Below, piece after piece: positions 15,457-23,469 of a DNA stretch of 28,610 bases. Source of the DNA: Acholeplasmataceae bacterium. GTDB lineage: Bacteria > Bacillota_I > Bacilli_A > Acholeplasmatales > Acholeplasmataceae. The stretch lies in the NCBI GenBank assembly GCA_030656435.1, contig JAUSOA010000283.1, positions 1 through 28,610 of the forward strand. Direction: 5' to 3'. The translations under genes were made by a program, and so were the position numbers. Positions within the stretch are counted from its first letter, which is position 1; each line of letters opens with the position of its first letter. Under the pieces are notes generated by a model. That model was not told where the DNA came from and made no database searches. It saw only the letters and a list, made by a program, of their open reading frames with translations.

Positions 15457-15485
15457 ATTATACCACTTATATGAAATTTAATCAA
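15457..15485 (-). promoter_or_regulatory. Strong promoter of the riboswitch-GLUG transcript
   Basis: TTGATT (15480-15485) and a perfect TATAAT (15457-15462) are separated by exactly 17 bp, with an extended TGG before the -10. Predicted initiation near 15450 places the 5' end of the RNA at the 5' strand of the riboswitch outer stem. It begins 11 bp after the GNAT gene stop. Confidence 0.82.
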
Positions 15486-15496
15486 TAAATCCCTAT

Positions 15497-15937
15497 TTAG
15501 CAATTATGTGAGAACATCTCATAATGTAGGATGTCTTCTTCCATATAGGGTCCCTTAACGACTTTGAATCCTAAATTCTCATAGTATTCCTTTAAATAGG
15601 CTTGTCCTGATATGCGTATTGGATTTCCCTTGATATCATTCATGGACTCAATAATAAGTTTTGTTGCAAGTCCTTTTTTTCTATAGTTTGGATCAGTGAC
15701 AATTCTTGAAAGTGCGTATTCAGGATATTTAACTCCTGGAAGACATAATCTTAAATAAGCGACGACTATGCCTTTGTCCTTGATCATATAATGAATACTC
15801 TTTTGATCCTTAAAGTCTGTATCTGTGTATAAAATTTCTTGCTCCATAACAAAAACCTTAAGTCTTAAATCTAAAATTTGGTAAAGTTCTTCATTTGTTA
15901 ATTCATCAAATGTCTTTTTTAAGATGTCTAGTTCCAT
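15497..15937 (-). CDS. GNAT-family acetyltransferase, ElaA-like
   Basis: A 146-residue acetyl-CoA-dependent N-acyltransferase of the ElaA type. It shows LRLKVFVMEQEILYTDTD (about 25-42; the FVxEQ segment is typical of ElaA), a beta-4 acceptor region YALSRIVTDPNYRKKGLATKL with the acetyl-CoA-binding R-K-K-G-L-A loop, and the closing YYENLGFKVV. The start at 15937 aligns with the family N-terminus; it overlaps the PAP2 gene by 32 bp and no clear Shine-Dalgarno is seen, so expression probably depends on coupling. A GTG seven codons earlier is a weaker alternative. The substrate is unknown. Confidence 0.85.
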   Translation of the reverse strand: MELDILKKTFDELTNEELYQILDLRLKVFVMEQEILYTDTDFKDQKSIHYMIKDKGIVVAYLRLCLPGVKYPEYALSRIVTDPNYRKKGLATKLIIESMNDIKGNPIRISGQAYLKEYYENLGFKVVKGPYMEEDILHYEMFSHNC

Positions 15938-16766
15938 ACTTGAACACAAAGGGAGCACCGAGTGCAGCCCAAACTCCTATCATCAGGTATCTAAAGAAAT
16001 CAAATATTAATGTATCAGGAAAAACTAACTTTAGTCCTTCCTTGATAGCGAGTGCAATCATTAATCCAAAAATAACCTTAACTATTTGAATCCATATCAC
16101 TGCCTTAACCTGATAGGATACAAATCTTTTTTCTAAATAATATCCTGCTGCAAATCCTACAAAGCCACCTGCTGCAATATATAAATCATGATTTTTAACA
16201 AAAAACATTAAGATAATAAAGAGTGGTGCAAGCATTAGGGTATAGATATGTTCATCATCACCCATTTTATCAACGAGCTTGAACGTATAATGTGCGATAA
16301 CAAATGCTAAAACAGTACCAACAATGACATCACTTAAAAAATGTTGACCCAAATAAACTCTTGAAAGGGGAACTAAAATAAGTAAGGCTATCCCAACATA
16401 CTTCATCCAAGCGTAACCTGTTTTTTTAGCGCTGTATAATGCAGTGTAACCTAAGACACCTGCAGCTTGAGCATGTCCGCTAGGAAATGCATAGCCTGTG
16501 GTATTCCAGTGGGGTTCACTTTGAACGCCTGGATAATAATAGGGTCTTGTTCGCTTAAATATTTCCTTGAAACCGCTATTGACAATTGCACTGACCATGA
16601 ATGTAAACACAAACTTATGAGCAAATTTTTTATCGATTGTCCAATAGATAATGACTGCGAGTAAAATAAATACATATTGATCGCCTAATTGTGTAATGAT
16701 GTAGAAAAACCAGTCAAAAACAGGGTTTCTAAGTGTTTGAATCCATTTTACAATTTCTAAATCCAT
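15906..16766 (-). CDS. PAP2-family membrane phosphatase
   Basis: An integral membrane phosphatase of the PAP2/acid phosphatase superfamily, acting on lipid phosphates or pyrophosphates at the membrane. The 286 residues have the three signature motifs in order: KEIFKRTRP (67-75), PSGH (95-98), and SRVYLGQHFLSD (135-146), with the catalytic His at 98 and 142. Hydrophobic helices flank them and at least three more follow (about 150-250), giving a longer C-terminus than the simplest family members. Undecaprenyl-pyrophosphate recycling is the common role in walled bacteria; if this cell lacks a wall, phosphatidic-acid or phosphatidylglycerophosphate turnover is more plausible. It overlaps the patatin gene by 10 bp with an AGGTG site in the overlap. 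Confidence 0.92.
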   Translation of the reverse strand: MDLEIVKWIQTLRNPVFDWFFYIITQLGDQYVFILLAVIIYWTIDKKFAHKFVFTFMVSAIVNSGFKEIFKRTRPYYYPGVQSEPHWNTTGYAFPSGHAQAAGVLGYTALYSAKKTGYAWMKYVGIALLILVPLSRVYLGQHFLSDVIVGTVLAFVIAHYTFKLVDKMGDDEHIYTLMLAPLFIILMFFVKNHDLYIAAGGFVGFAAGYYLEKRFVSYQVKAVIWIQIVKVIFGLMIALAIKEGLKLVFPDTLIFDFFRYLMIGVWAALGAPFVFKYGTRHLKKDI

Positions 16767-17644
16767 GCGTTCACCTCAGCCTTTATTTCTTTTTCTTCTT
16801 CCTTTGAAATCCCGATGAGCTGAAAGCCATCAGGACGAGAAAATTCGTGTTTATCATTAATCAACTGCAATGATTTTAGTTTTGAAATCATGAACTTTCC
16901 CATTTGGTATCCGTATTCAACCTTATTTCTAACTGCGTCAGGTTTAAAGTCTAGGATATCATAGGGAATAAAACTAAATAGCTTCTTTGATTCAATATTC
17001 ACTAAAAGTATATTTTTATCCTCATATTGTTTTGAATTGAAATAACCATCAATGGGTACAGCTATGATTACATCACAGCCTTGTTCTAATAGTGGGTTGA
17101 CTGGACAGTTGTCCTTGGCACCACCATCGACATATTTGTCATCGTCAATATCAACAGATCCAAATAATACTGGAATTGACGCACTCGCGAGCACTGCACG
17201 ATGAGGATCCTTATATTCATTTAAATGGAAAACTTCCTTTTCCATTCTATGAATGAGGACTTGCTCGATTCGATGACCCTTATGAATTTTTGATGCTGTT
17301 GCGTAGCCTTGAATCTTGCTGGCTCTAATTTCAGATAATGAAATCTCTTTGGATAGCTTATCATATAGTTCCTGTAAGCTGAAAAGTCCTTGTTTATCGA
17401 GCTTGAAGCGATCTAAGCCTTGGCCATAAATCTCTGCATTGTCAATACGTTCCCATAGCTCAATCATTTTCTCAAAGGTTAAGTTTGACATCACCATTAG
17501 CGTGTTAATCGCGCCTATTGAAGTTCCTGATATGGTCAAGATATTTTTCAAAATGCCTTCATCATGAAGAGCCTTTAATACACCGATTTGGTAGCTCCCT
17601 CGAGCTCCACCGCCACCTAAGGCAAGACCAATCTTATGCTTCAT
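16757..17644 (-). CDS. Patatin-like phospholipase
   Basis: A 295-residue lipid acyl hydrolase of the patatin/RssA-like group. It contains the oxyanion hole GGGGARG (10-16), the nucleophile elbow GTSIG with S42, and the DGG motif with D173, the Ser-Asp dyad partner. NCPVNPL after DGG is typical of bacterial patatins. There is no signal peptide, so it is cytosolic and may act on membrane lipids from inside. The gene starts 4 bp after smpB ends with an AAAGGTG site and runs into the PAP2 gene, suggesting joint membrane-lipid turnover with that phosphatase. The exact substrate (phospholipid, lysophospholipid or other acyl ester) cannot be read. Confidence 0.93.
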   Translation of the reverse strand: MKHKIGLALGGGGARGSYQIGVLKALHDEGILKNILTISGTSIGAINTLMVMSNLTFEKMIELWERIDNAEIYGQGLDRFKLDKQGLFSLQELYDKLSKEISLSEIRASKIQGYATASKIHKGHRIEQVLIHRMEKEVFHLNEYKDPHRAVLASASIPVLFGSVDIDDDKYVDGGAKDNCPVNPLLEQGCDVIIAVPIDGYFNSKQYEDKNILLVNIESKKLFSFIPYDILDFKPDAVRNKVEYGYQMGKFMISKLKSLQLINDKHEFSRPDGFQLIGISKEEEKEIKAEVNAWI

Positions 17645-17648
17645 AAAC

Positions 17649-18092
17649 TCACCTTTGCTTCATTATTTTTTTCAGTCTCATATTTTGATCCTTTTCTTTT
17701 AAGGATTCACGTTTGTCATAATCTTTTTTACCTTTGGCTAAACCAATTTCTAATTTGCATAATCCATCCTTTAAATAAACCTTTAGAGGAATAATGGTTA
17801 ACCCTTGTTCTCTCGTCTTTGAGAATAATTTAATGATTTCTGATTTATGAAGCAATAGTTTTCTTGGTCTTGTTTCCTCATGATTGAAAATGCTTGAAAA
17901 ATCATACTTTGCAATATGTAGGTTATTGACATAGACTTCGCCATCCTTAAAGGTCACGAAAGAATCATTGACGGTGACTTTACCCGTTCGAATGGATTTA
18001 ATTTCACTTCCTAAAAGCTTGATGCCGGCTTCATAGGTTTCCTCGATGAAGTAGTCGTGTCTAGCTTTTTTGTTTTGGGCGATAATTTTCAT
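17649..18092 (-). CDS. smpB: SsrA-binding protein SmpB
   Basis: SmpB carries tmRNA to stalled ribosomes in trans-translation. The 147-residue protein starts MKIIAQNKKARHDYFIEETYEAG and contains GSEIKSIRTGKVTVNDSFV and the GLAKGKKDYDKRESLKEKD segment, with a basic C-terminal tail ending KKIMKQR, the part that enters the mRNA channel. I place the start at 18092, where the family begins and AAGGT lies 8 nt upstream. A start 34 codons earlier would run deep into rnr. It overlaps rnr by 32 bp; the rnr-smpB pair is conserved in Firmicutes. No ssrA gene is visible in the window. Confidence 0.96.
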   Translation of the reverse strand: MKIIAQNKKARHDYFIEETYEAGIKLLGSEIKSIRTGKVTVNDSFVTFKDGEVYVNNLHIAKYDFSSIFNHEETRPRKLLLHKSEIIKLFSKTREQGLTIIPLKVYLKDGLCKLEIGLAKGKKDYDKRESLKEKDQNMRLKKIMKQR

Positions 18093-20103
18093 GTTTATGT
18101 ACCTTTTTCTGGTTAGCTTTCTTATCGATAATTCCAAAATCCATTTTCTTTGCTGCAAGGTCGACATCGAGAAGCTCAACCTTGACAGGATCACCTAAAC
18201 GATATTTTTTCCCGCGATTTCCAACGAATGTTAAATTTGTTTCATCATACATGTAGTAATCATCAAGAACTCTTAATGGAACGAATCCTTCAATACCGTT
18301 ATCTAGCTTAACAAACATGCCTGATGGCATCATTTGTGTAATTACACCCTTAAACTGATTCCCAATTTTGTCAGACATATATTCACAGCTTTTAAGCTTG
18401 GCAACGTCACGCTCCATTTGAACTGCTTTTCTTTCCTGATCAGAGGTGTGTTGAGCAACAGCTGGCATGATGGTTTCGAAATGATGCATATCCTTTTTCA
18501 TGTTTTTGGATTCTCCAATCACCAAGCGGTGAATAATGCGGTGCAAAATGAAATCTGGATATCTTCGAATTGGTGATGTAAAGTGAGAATAAAATCTAGA
18601 GCCTAATCCATAATGTGGTGAATTGATTTCACTATATTTCGCCTTTTGCATCGCACGAAGCAAGGTCATATGAACGATATAGCTATATGGAGTATCGCTT
18701 GTATTTTTTGTTAGGATTTGTAGTGGCTTTGGATTACCGATTTGTTTCATATTCACCTGAAATCCTAGCTTAGCTACTGTTTGTAGAGCAAGCTTTAACT
18801 TATTGACATCAGGCTTTTCGTGAATGCGGTAAATCGATGGTAAATCGGCATGAAACATGTGGAATGCCACAGTTTCATTCGCGATTAGCATGAAGGATTC
18901 AATCAGTTCTTCTGCTTCATCTGTTTTTCTTTGATAGACATCTAAAACTCGACCCTTATCATCAACGATAAAGCCTAGTTCACTAGATTCAAATTCGATT
19001 TCTCCTCTTTGATGTCTAATTTTCTTTAATTTTAAAGATAATTCATTCATCGTGACTAACATCTTTTCAATCTTTTCGTCATGAAGTGTTTTATTGTTTT
19101 TTAAAAATTGATTGACCTCATCATAATTCATTCTGCGATAACTCTTGATAAATGTCTTTTGAATATCATAGGAAACAACCTTCGCATCCATATCCAAAAC
19201 CATTAAGCATGATAATGTTAGCTTAATTTCATCTGGATTTAAGGAGCATAGGTCATTAGATAGTTTATGGGGTAGCATTGGAATGACTCTATCGGCTAGA
19301 TAAGAGGATGTGCTTCTCTTATAGGCTTCATCATCAAGCATTGTGCCTTCCTTGACATAATGACTGACATCTGCGATATGAACGCCTAAGTGATACATAT
19401 CATCTTTAATTGTAAGACTAATCGCATCATCTAAATCCTTTGCATCCTTACCATCAATAGTAATGATTAAATCGTTAGTTAAATCTAGACGTTCCTTTTT
19501 TTCTTGTTCCAAATCGATATCGATATCCTTTAGGGAATCGATTAATTCATCGGTAAACTTTGTTGGCCACTGGTATGCATAAACAATCTTTAATGTGTTA
19601 ATATCTGGGTCATTGGTATGCCCGATTATCTTTTTGACCTTAGCGAATATTTGATATTGCTCAATCGCTTCAACCTCAAGTGTTACAACATGTCCAGGAA
19701 CAAGTCCTTCAATGTTATCGACTTCAAGTCTTTTATCCAGATAGGTGTCAGATTCAAAAAACAAACCTCTTCCTGTTTTTTTAAGTGTCGCGATAATGAT
19801 TGTTAACGCTCTTTTAACGATAAAAACAATTTTTGGCTCGACGCCTTCCTTGACAAGTACAATATCATCATGCATAGCATCAGCTAAATATCTTTGATCG
19901 ATGTAAATATCTTCTAGTTCTTGTCTTAAAAATCCAAAAGTCTTCTTATGATCAAGTCTTCCAATTAAAATATCTGGCTTTAAACTGTAATATGGTTCAT
20001 CGAACGTCAAATAGGGATACTTTTCTAAATCAATATCTTTAGTAACTTCCTTATTTAATTTTCTTGTTTGTTGATTATAAAACTCTAAATATATATTTTC
20101 CAT
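18061..20103 (-). CDS. rnr: Ribonuclease R
   Basis: A 3'-5' exoribonuclease that degrades structured RNA and works with SmpB-tmRNA in clearing mRNAs of stalled ribosomes. The 680 residues hold N-terminal cold-shock-type OB folds (about 45-160; shorter at the N-terminus than E. coli RNase R), the RNB catalytic domain with metal ligands D217, D223, D225 and D226 in IDGKDAKDLDDAISL, an HYGLGSRFYSHFTSPIRRYPD segment (split over about 500-525), and a C-terminal S1 domain (FKGVITQMMPSGMFVKLDNG). The ending is Lys-rich. GAGGT lies 8 nt before the ATG. It heads a five-gene overlapping series. Confidence 0.95.
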   Translation of the reverse strand: MENIYLEFYNQQTRKLNKEVTKDIDLEKYPYLTFDEPYYSLKPDILIGRLDHKKTFGFLRQELEDIYIDQRYLADAMHDDIVLVKEGVEPKIVFIVKRALTIIIATLKKTGRGLFFESDTYLDKRLEVDNIEGLVPGHVVTLEVEAIEQYQIFAKVKKIIGHTNDPDINTLKIVYAYQWPTKFTDELIDSLKDIDIDLEQEKKERLDLTNDLIITIDGKDAKDLDDAISLTIKDDMYHLGVHIADVSHYVKEGTMLDDEAYKRSTSSYLADRVIPMLPHKLSNDLCSLNPDEIKLTLSCLMVLDMDAKVVSYDIQKTFIKSYRRMNYDEVNQFLKNNKTLHDEKIEKMLVTMNELSLKLKKIRHQRGEIEFESSELGFIVDDKGRVLDVYQRKTDEAEELIESFMLIANETVAFHMFHADLPSIYRIHEKPDVNKLKLALQTVAKLGFQVNMKQIGNPKPLQILTKNTSDTPYSYIVHMTLLRAMQKAKYSEINSPHYGLGSRFYSHFTSPIRRYPDFILHRIIHRLVIGESKNMKKDMHHFETIMPAVAQHTSDQERKAVQMERDVAKLKSCEYMSDKIGNQFKGVITQMMPSGMFVKLDNGIEGFVPLRVLDDYYMYDETNLTFVGNRGKKYRLGDPVKVELLDVDLAAKKMDFGIIDKKANQKKVHKHENYRPKQKS

Positions 20104-20110
20104 TTGTCAA

Positions 20111-20144
20111 TACCTCATTCATTATTATACCATATAATGAGGTA
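20111..20144. repeat. Perfect 9-bp inverted repeat spanning the rnr promoter
   Basis: TACCTCATT (20111-20119) and AATGAGGTA (20136-20144) are exact reverse complements with a 16-bp spacer holding the rnr -10 box. The proximal arm overlaps the rnr Shine-Dalgarno (GAGGT). It has no T-tract, so it is not a terminator. An operator is possible. Confidence 0.6.
20124..20129 (-). promoter_or_regulatory. Extended -10 of the rnr-smpB operon
   Basis: Minus-strand TGGTATAAT is a perfect extended -10 (TATAAT at 20124-20129), 20 bp before the rnr ATG. No good -35 lies at 16-18 bp. Initiation about 7 nt downstream would give a short leader that begins near the ribosome-binding site. Confidence 0.6.
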
Positions 20145-20154
20145 CTTGAAGGGT

Positions 20155-20183
20155 AAAGAAAAAGCGATATGGTAATCGCTTTT
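20155..20183 (-). terminator. Intrinsic terminator of the glucan operon
   Basis: A 9-bp perfect stem AAAAGCGAT/ATCGCTTTT with a TACCAT loop, followed by a T-rich tail (TTCTTT). The stem 5' arm includes part of the stop codon region of the GH94 gene, so the terminator begins inside the coding end. It separates the glucan operon from rnr. Confidence 0.82.
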
Positions 20184-23100
20184 ACTTAAACCAAATATCT
20201 ATTTGAATCGGTTCATTGACTTTCATAAGCTCTTTCTTTTCAATAACGACTCCTGATTGTCTATATTTTTGATCGAGTTGGTGATAGGGTACCTCAAATC
20301 CATTAAGTAATACATTACCTACACCATAGTGATAGGTGATTTTAATTATATTTCCCATATAATGATAATCGAGGATAAGCCCATCTAGCTTTTTAGGTAA
20401 AACAGGATCAATCACTAAATCTTCTTTATCGATTCGAATTCCTAATACATTGGATATCAACTGATTGATATAAATACCTGGTCCTGATGAATAGAGTCTC
20501 CATCCACCCTTGACAAGTATTTCGCCACTTCTTATCTTTTCAAAATCCCTTTTTGCTTCATATCGATCCTTGAACCAAGCATCAGAGCTAGAAAAATATA
20601 CATTACTTTGTCTGTAATAGGCATTTTTAACGGTGTCTTGAATTAGAATCGGGTTAATCGTAAATAAGCCTTCATAGGCATCATTTGCGTGTCCAATTTT
20701 CGCCATTGCTTCGATATATCTAATGTGTGCATGTACATACTGCAATCCGATTTCTCTACCAAAGTTTGCTGCTGTTTCAGCTCTAGTAAAATAGGTTTTC
20801 TTACCCCCTTTGTATTCTACAGTCGTATCCATTAGACGAATCCCATCTGGATGCTTAAAGTGCTCGTTGATGATGTTCACGTATGGAGTTATCTTTTTAG
20901 GATGTGTTATTTCTGAAATCATCGATCTCGTAAAGGGGAGTAATCGATACTTTAATCCAGTCTTTTCATCTCTTGGGTGTAGTAGATAGGTAATATCCTC
21001 ATCAAAGACGACAAAGCCTGCTGGAATATCATCAACAATGATATATTTTTCATAATCATGCTTGATAGCATCTGCTAAGGTTTTGAGTTCTTTAGCGAAC
21101 GCTTCATGATAATCACTTAATTGCATTGAAAGCTCAGATACTGCTTCATATAGAAGAGCAACTGTCCAACCACTCACCATCTTGTTGGTTAAATCATGAT
21201 TTGCTGGCTGCAGGGTATCATCCCAGTCACCACCACCGTATTTAGGTAGATGTGTATTGGGTATAAAGGATTTTTTAATGGCTGCAAGCTGATAATCTAA
21301 ATGCTTCATCATCGAATAGGATTCGCTAAATTCGTTTTTTTCAATGGACATAAAGGGAATTTGTTCCGATAAAATGGTAAAGTCATTGGTAGCTTTTAAA
21401 TAATACGCGAGTGCTCGAAGAGGCCATATGATGATATCCCCATGAGATTCGTGTGCTTGAATTTGGTAATAATTGTCAAACATATACCATTGAGGAAAAT
21501 CTCCATTATCGATAAATTGATGCTTATAGACCTTAATCAGTATTTCACGAACGATATCGTAGTTTTGAGTTGCTGAAAAAAACTCAATTGGACCCTGACA
21601 AACATCTCTGGTCCCCCATGCAGCTCCATTATACTGTTCAAGACCGTGTGGAGATGAATAATGTGTGAGCGCGTTATGTGTATACCAAAATGTGATATCG
21701 ACTAGTTTATCTAATTCCTTTTGGTAGACTTCATGACTTAAATTAAAGTTTGATGCAAACGATTCAAAATATAGTGTTCCTCTTAGGTCACACATCTCAT
21801 AATCTAATGGTAGAAAGCTTCTAAATTCTTTTTCGAATGAAGCAAGCGTTTCAATTTGCAAATCTGAAATGGATTGGTAATGCATCAGGAGTAGCCCATG
21901 CTGATTTTCGATGCCAAAGGCTTCTTCTTCATTCATCAGTTTAAATGGTTGATTGGATACCATCTTGTATTTTAACTCGGGATATTTAATATAAAACATG
22001 GAGTCATGAGGTGCTCTAAAGATGAGTTCATTTTCATTTCTTTCATATTCAATGTCATAGGAGTATTCATTCACACCCATCAAAATTTGATTAGAGATGA
22101 TGATTTCATAATCTCTACCAGATAATGAATAAAAGCGCAGTGCTTGATGGTTATCATCAATATCAACAAACACTTCAACGACTAAAACATCGTCACTTGT
22201 CTTATAGTACCACTTGGTTGTTGCACCACCCATTTCATAATAGCTAGGTAATCCTAAAAGCTGGAATGTATTATAAATTTTGACATATAATCTTGTGCCT
22301 GATATCTTATGCAAGTTGAGTGGGTTTCTAAGGTCTCCTAAAAACTTATTGAATGATGTGTTTCCTAAAACAAGATGTGAGTTAAATAGTCCAAACATAA
22401 AGTTTGTTGTAGCCATTACATTTTCGCTTACATGTTTAAGGTCTCCATGAATCATTAAGTGTCCATGAGGACGTTCTACTAAGAGTTCTTTTTCCTTTAA
22501 GACGACATGGTGATGATTTTCAGTGAAAAAGGATAAATACGTTTCATTTGGTTTTTCAATATGATTCATTTTGGGAAATAAGCCTTCAATCTCTTGGCTC
22601 AAAAGATCCTTACCCGATAAAACCTTCGTTGAATCTAAAAGCTTTTTATGCTTATATACAGGATCTAAATTTTTCCATGTAAGAGTTTCCTGAATTGGTT
22701 TTAATTGAAATAGATGTGCATTAAGCTCTACATCCTCACAGACATATAAGCCATAGAAGCTTACCTGTAAGATATCCTTACCTAATTCAATTTTTTCGCT
22801 TTGTAACGCCATATAACTAAACTCGTATTGATATATTTCTGAGGGTAGAACGGTGTCATATAAAGCGTTTGGAACTCCTGATTCCTTATAGGTCGTATTA
22901 AAGAATTGGAAGCCGTCTGTAGAGTATCCGATATTTTTTGTAAATGATCCAAGCTGCAAATATTGTGGTCTTCCTTGATTTTGTCTAGCAGATAGGATAT
23001 AGCCATTTTCACTCATATTGGATTTGTAGTCAATATATTGGACTGTATAAGGCTCAGAGGATAGCACGCTTGCCTTAGCAGCAATCGCCACATCCTGTCC

Positions 23101-23469
23101 ATAGTAAAGATCAACATAAATAGTTTCTTCTGACTTTAATAAGATATCGAAATTCCATTCAAAATCTTTTACCGATAATAAGACTTGATATTCAATATTT
23201 AAAAAGGTTCCATAATATATAGCGTGATCATCAAAAAGCTTAAAGCTGGAAGGACTATTGGAGCCAATCAACTTTGTATACTTCATTTTGCTATCAGATA
23301 AGACTCTTAGATAAAGATTCATTAAGGTTCCATCAACAATATTACCCTTGACTAAATTGATCTGATTGTCTTGATAGGTGATATCAAAAATATCTCCTGA
23401 TTCAAGAAATGAGAACGTTAAACCATTGCCCTTGATTTCCTTGGTGATGATTCTATTTTTTAATATCAT
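20182..23469 (-). CDS. GH94-type oligoglucan phosphorylase (probable 1,2-beta-oligoglucan phosphorylase)
   Basis: A large (1095-residue) inverting phosphorylase that would split beta-linked gluco-oligosaccharides with phosphate to give alpha-glucose 1-phosphate. N-terminal beta-sandwich regions cover about 1-550 and an (alpha/alpha)6-barrel about 570-1000. Barrel landmarks are NGAAWGTRDVCQGPIEFF (about 614-631), HESHGDIIIWPL (673-684) and YGGGDWDDTLQPA (744-756), whose aspartates at 748-751 include the expected general acid. There is no signal peptide, so it is cytosolic. Size and motifs fit Listeria-type 1,2-beta-oligoglucan phosphorylase, and the GH3 and LacI neighbours match that cluster. 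GH149 beta-1,3-oligoglucan phosphorylases are of similar size and are the main alternative. A near-perfect GGAGG precedes the ATG; ATGA overlap with the GH3 gene. Confidence 0.82.
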   Translation of the reverse strand: MILKNRIITKEIKGNGLTFSFLESGDIFDITYQDNQINLVKGNIVDGTLMNLYLRVLSDSKMKYTKLIGSNSPSSFKLFDDHAIYYGTFLNIEYQVLLSVKDFEWNFDILLKSEETIYVDLYYGQDVAIAAKASVLSSEPYTVQYIDYKSNMSENGYILSARQNQGRPQYLQLGSFTKNIGYSTDGFQFFNTTYKESGVPNALYDTVLPSEIYQYEFSYMALQSEKIELGKDILQVSFYGLYVCEDVELNAHLFQLKPIQETLTWKNLDPVYKHKKLLDSTKVLSGKDLLSQEIEGLFPKMNHIEKPNETYLSFFTENHHHVVLKEKELLVERPHGHLMIHGDLKHVSENVMATTNFMFGLFNSHLVLGNTSFNKFLGDLRNPLNLHKISGTRLYVKIYNTFQLLGLPSYYEMGGATTKWYYKTSDDVLVVEVFVDIDDNHQALRFYSLSGRDYEIIISNQILMGVNEYSYDIEYERNENELIFRAPHDSMFYIKYPELKYKMVSNQPFKLMNEEEAFGIENQHGLLLMHYQSISDLQIETLASFEKEFRSFLPLDYEMCDLRGTLYFESFASNFNLSHEVYQKELDKLVDITFWYTHNALTHYSSPHGLEQYNGAAWGTRDVCQGPIEFFSATQNYDIVREILIKVYKHQFIDNGDFPQWYMFDNYYQIQAHESHGDIIIWPLRALAYYLKATNDFTILSEQIPFMSIEKNEFSESYSMMKHLDYQLAAIKKSFIPNTHLPKYGGGDWDDTLQPANHDLTNKMVSGWTVALLYEAVSELSMQLSDYHEAFAKELKTLADAIKHDYEKYIIVDDIPAGFVVFDEDITYLLHPRDEKTGLKYRLLPFTRSMISEITHPKKITPYVNIINEHFKHPDGIRLMDTTVEYKGGKKTYFTRAETAANFGREIGLQYVHAHIRYIEAMAKIGHANDAYEGLFTINPILIQDTVKNAYYRQSNVYFSSSDAWFKDRYEAKRDFEKIRSGEILVKGGWRLYSSGPGIYINQLISNVLGIRIDKEDLVIDPVLPKKLDGLILDYHYMGNIIKITYHYGVGNVLLNGFEVPYHQLDQKYRQSGVVIEKKELMKVNEPIQIDIWFK

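Noticed and set aside
18093..18194. Longer smpB start adding 34 residues
   Set aside because: The extension is out-of-frame rnr coding sequence; SmpB proteins start at the MKIIAQNKKA position.
20111..20144. Inverted repeat as the terminator of the glucan operon
   Set aside because: It lacks a T-tract and has a 16-bp spacer; the real terminator with a 9-bp stem and T-rich tail is at 20155-20183.
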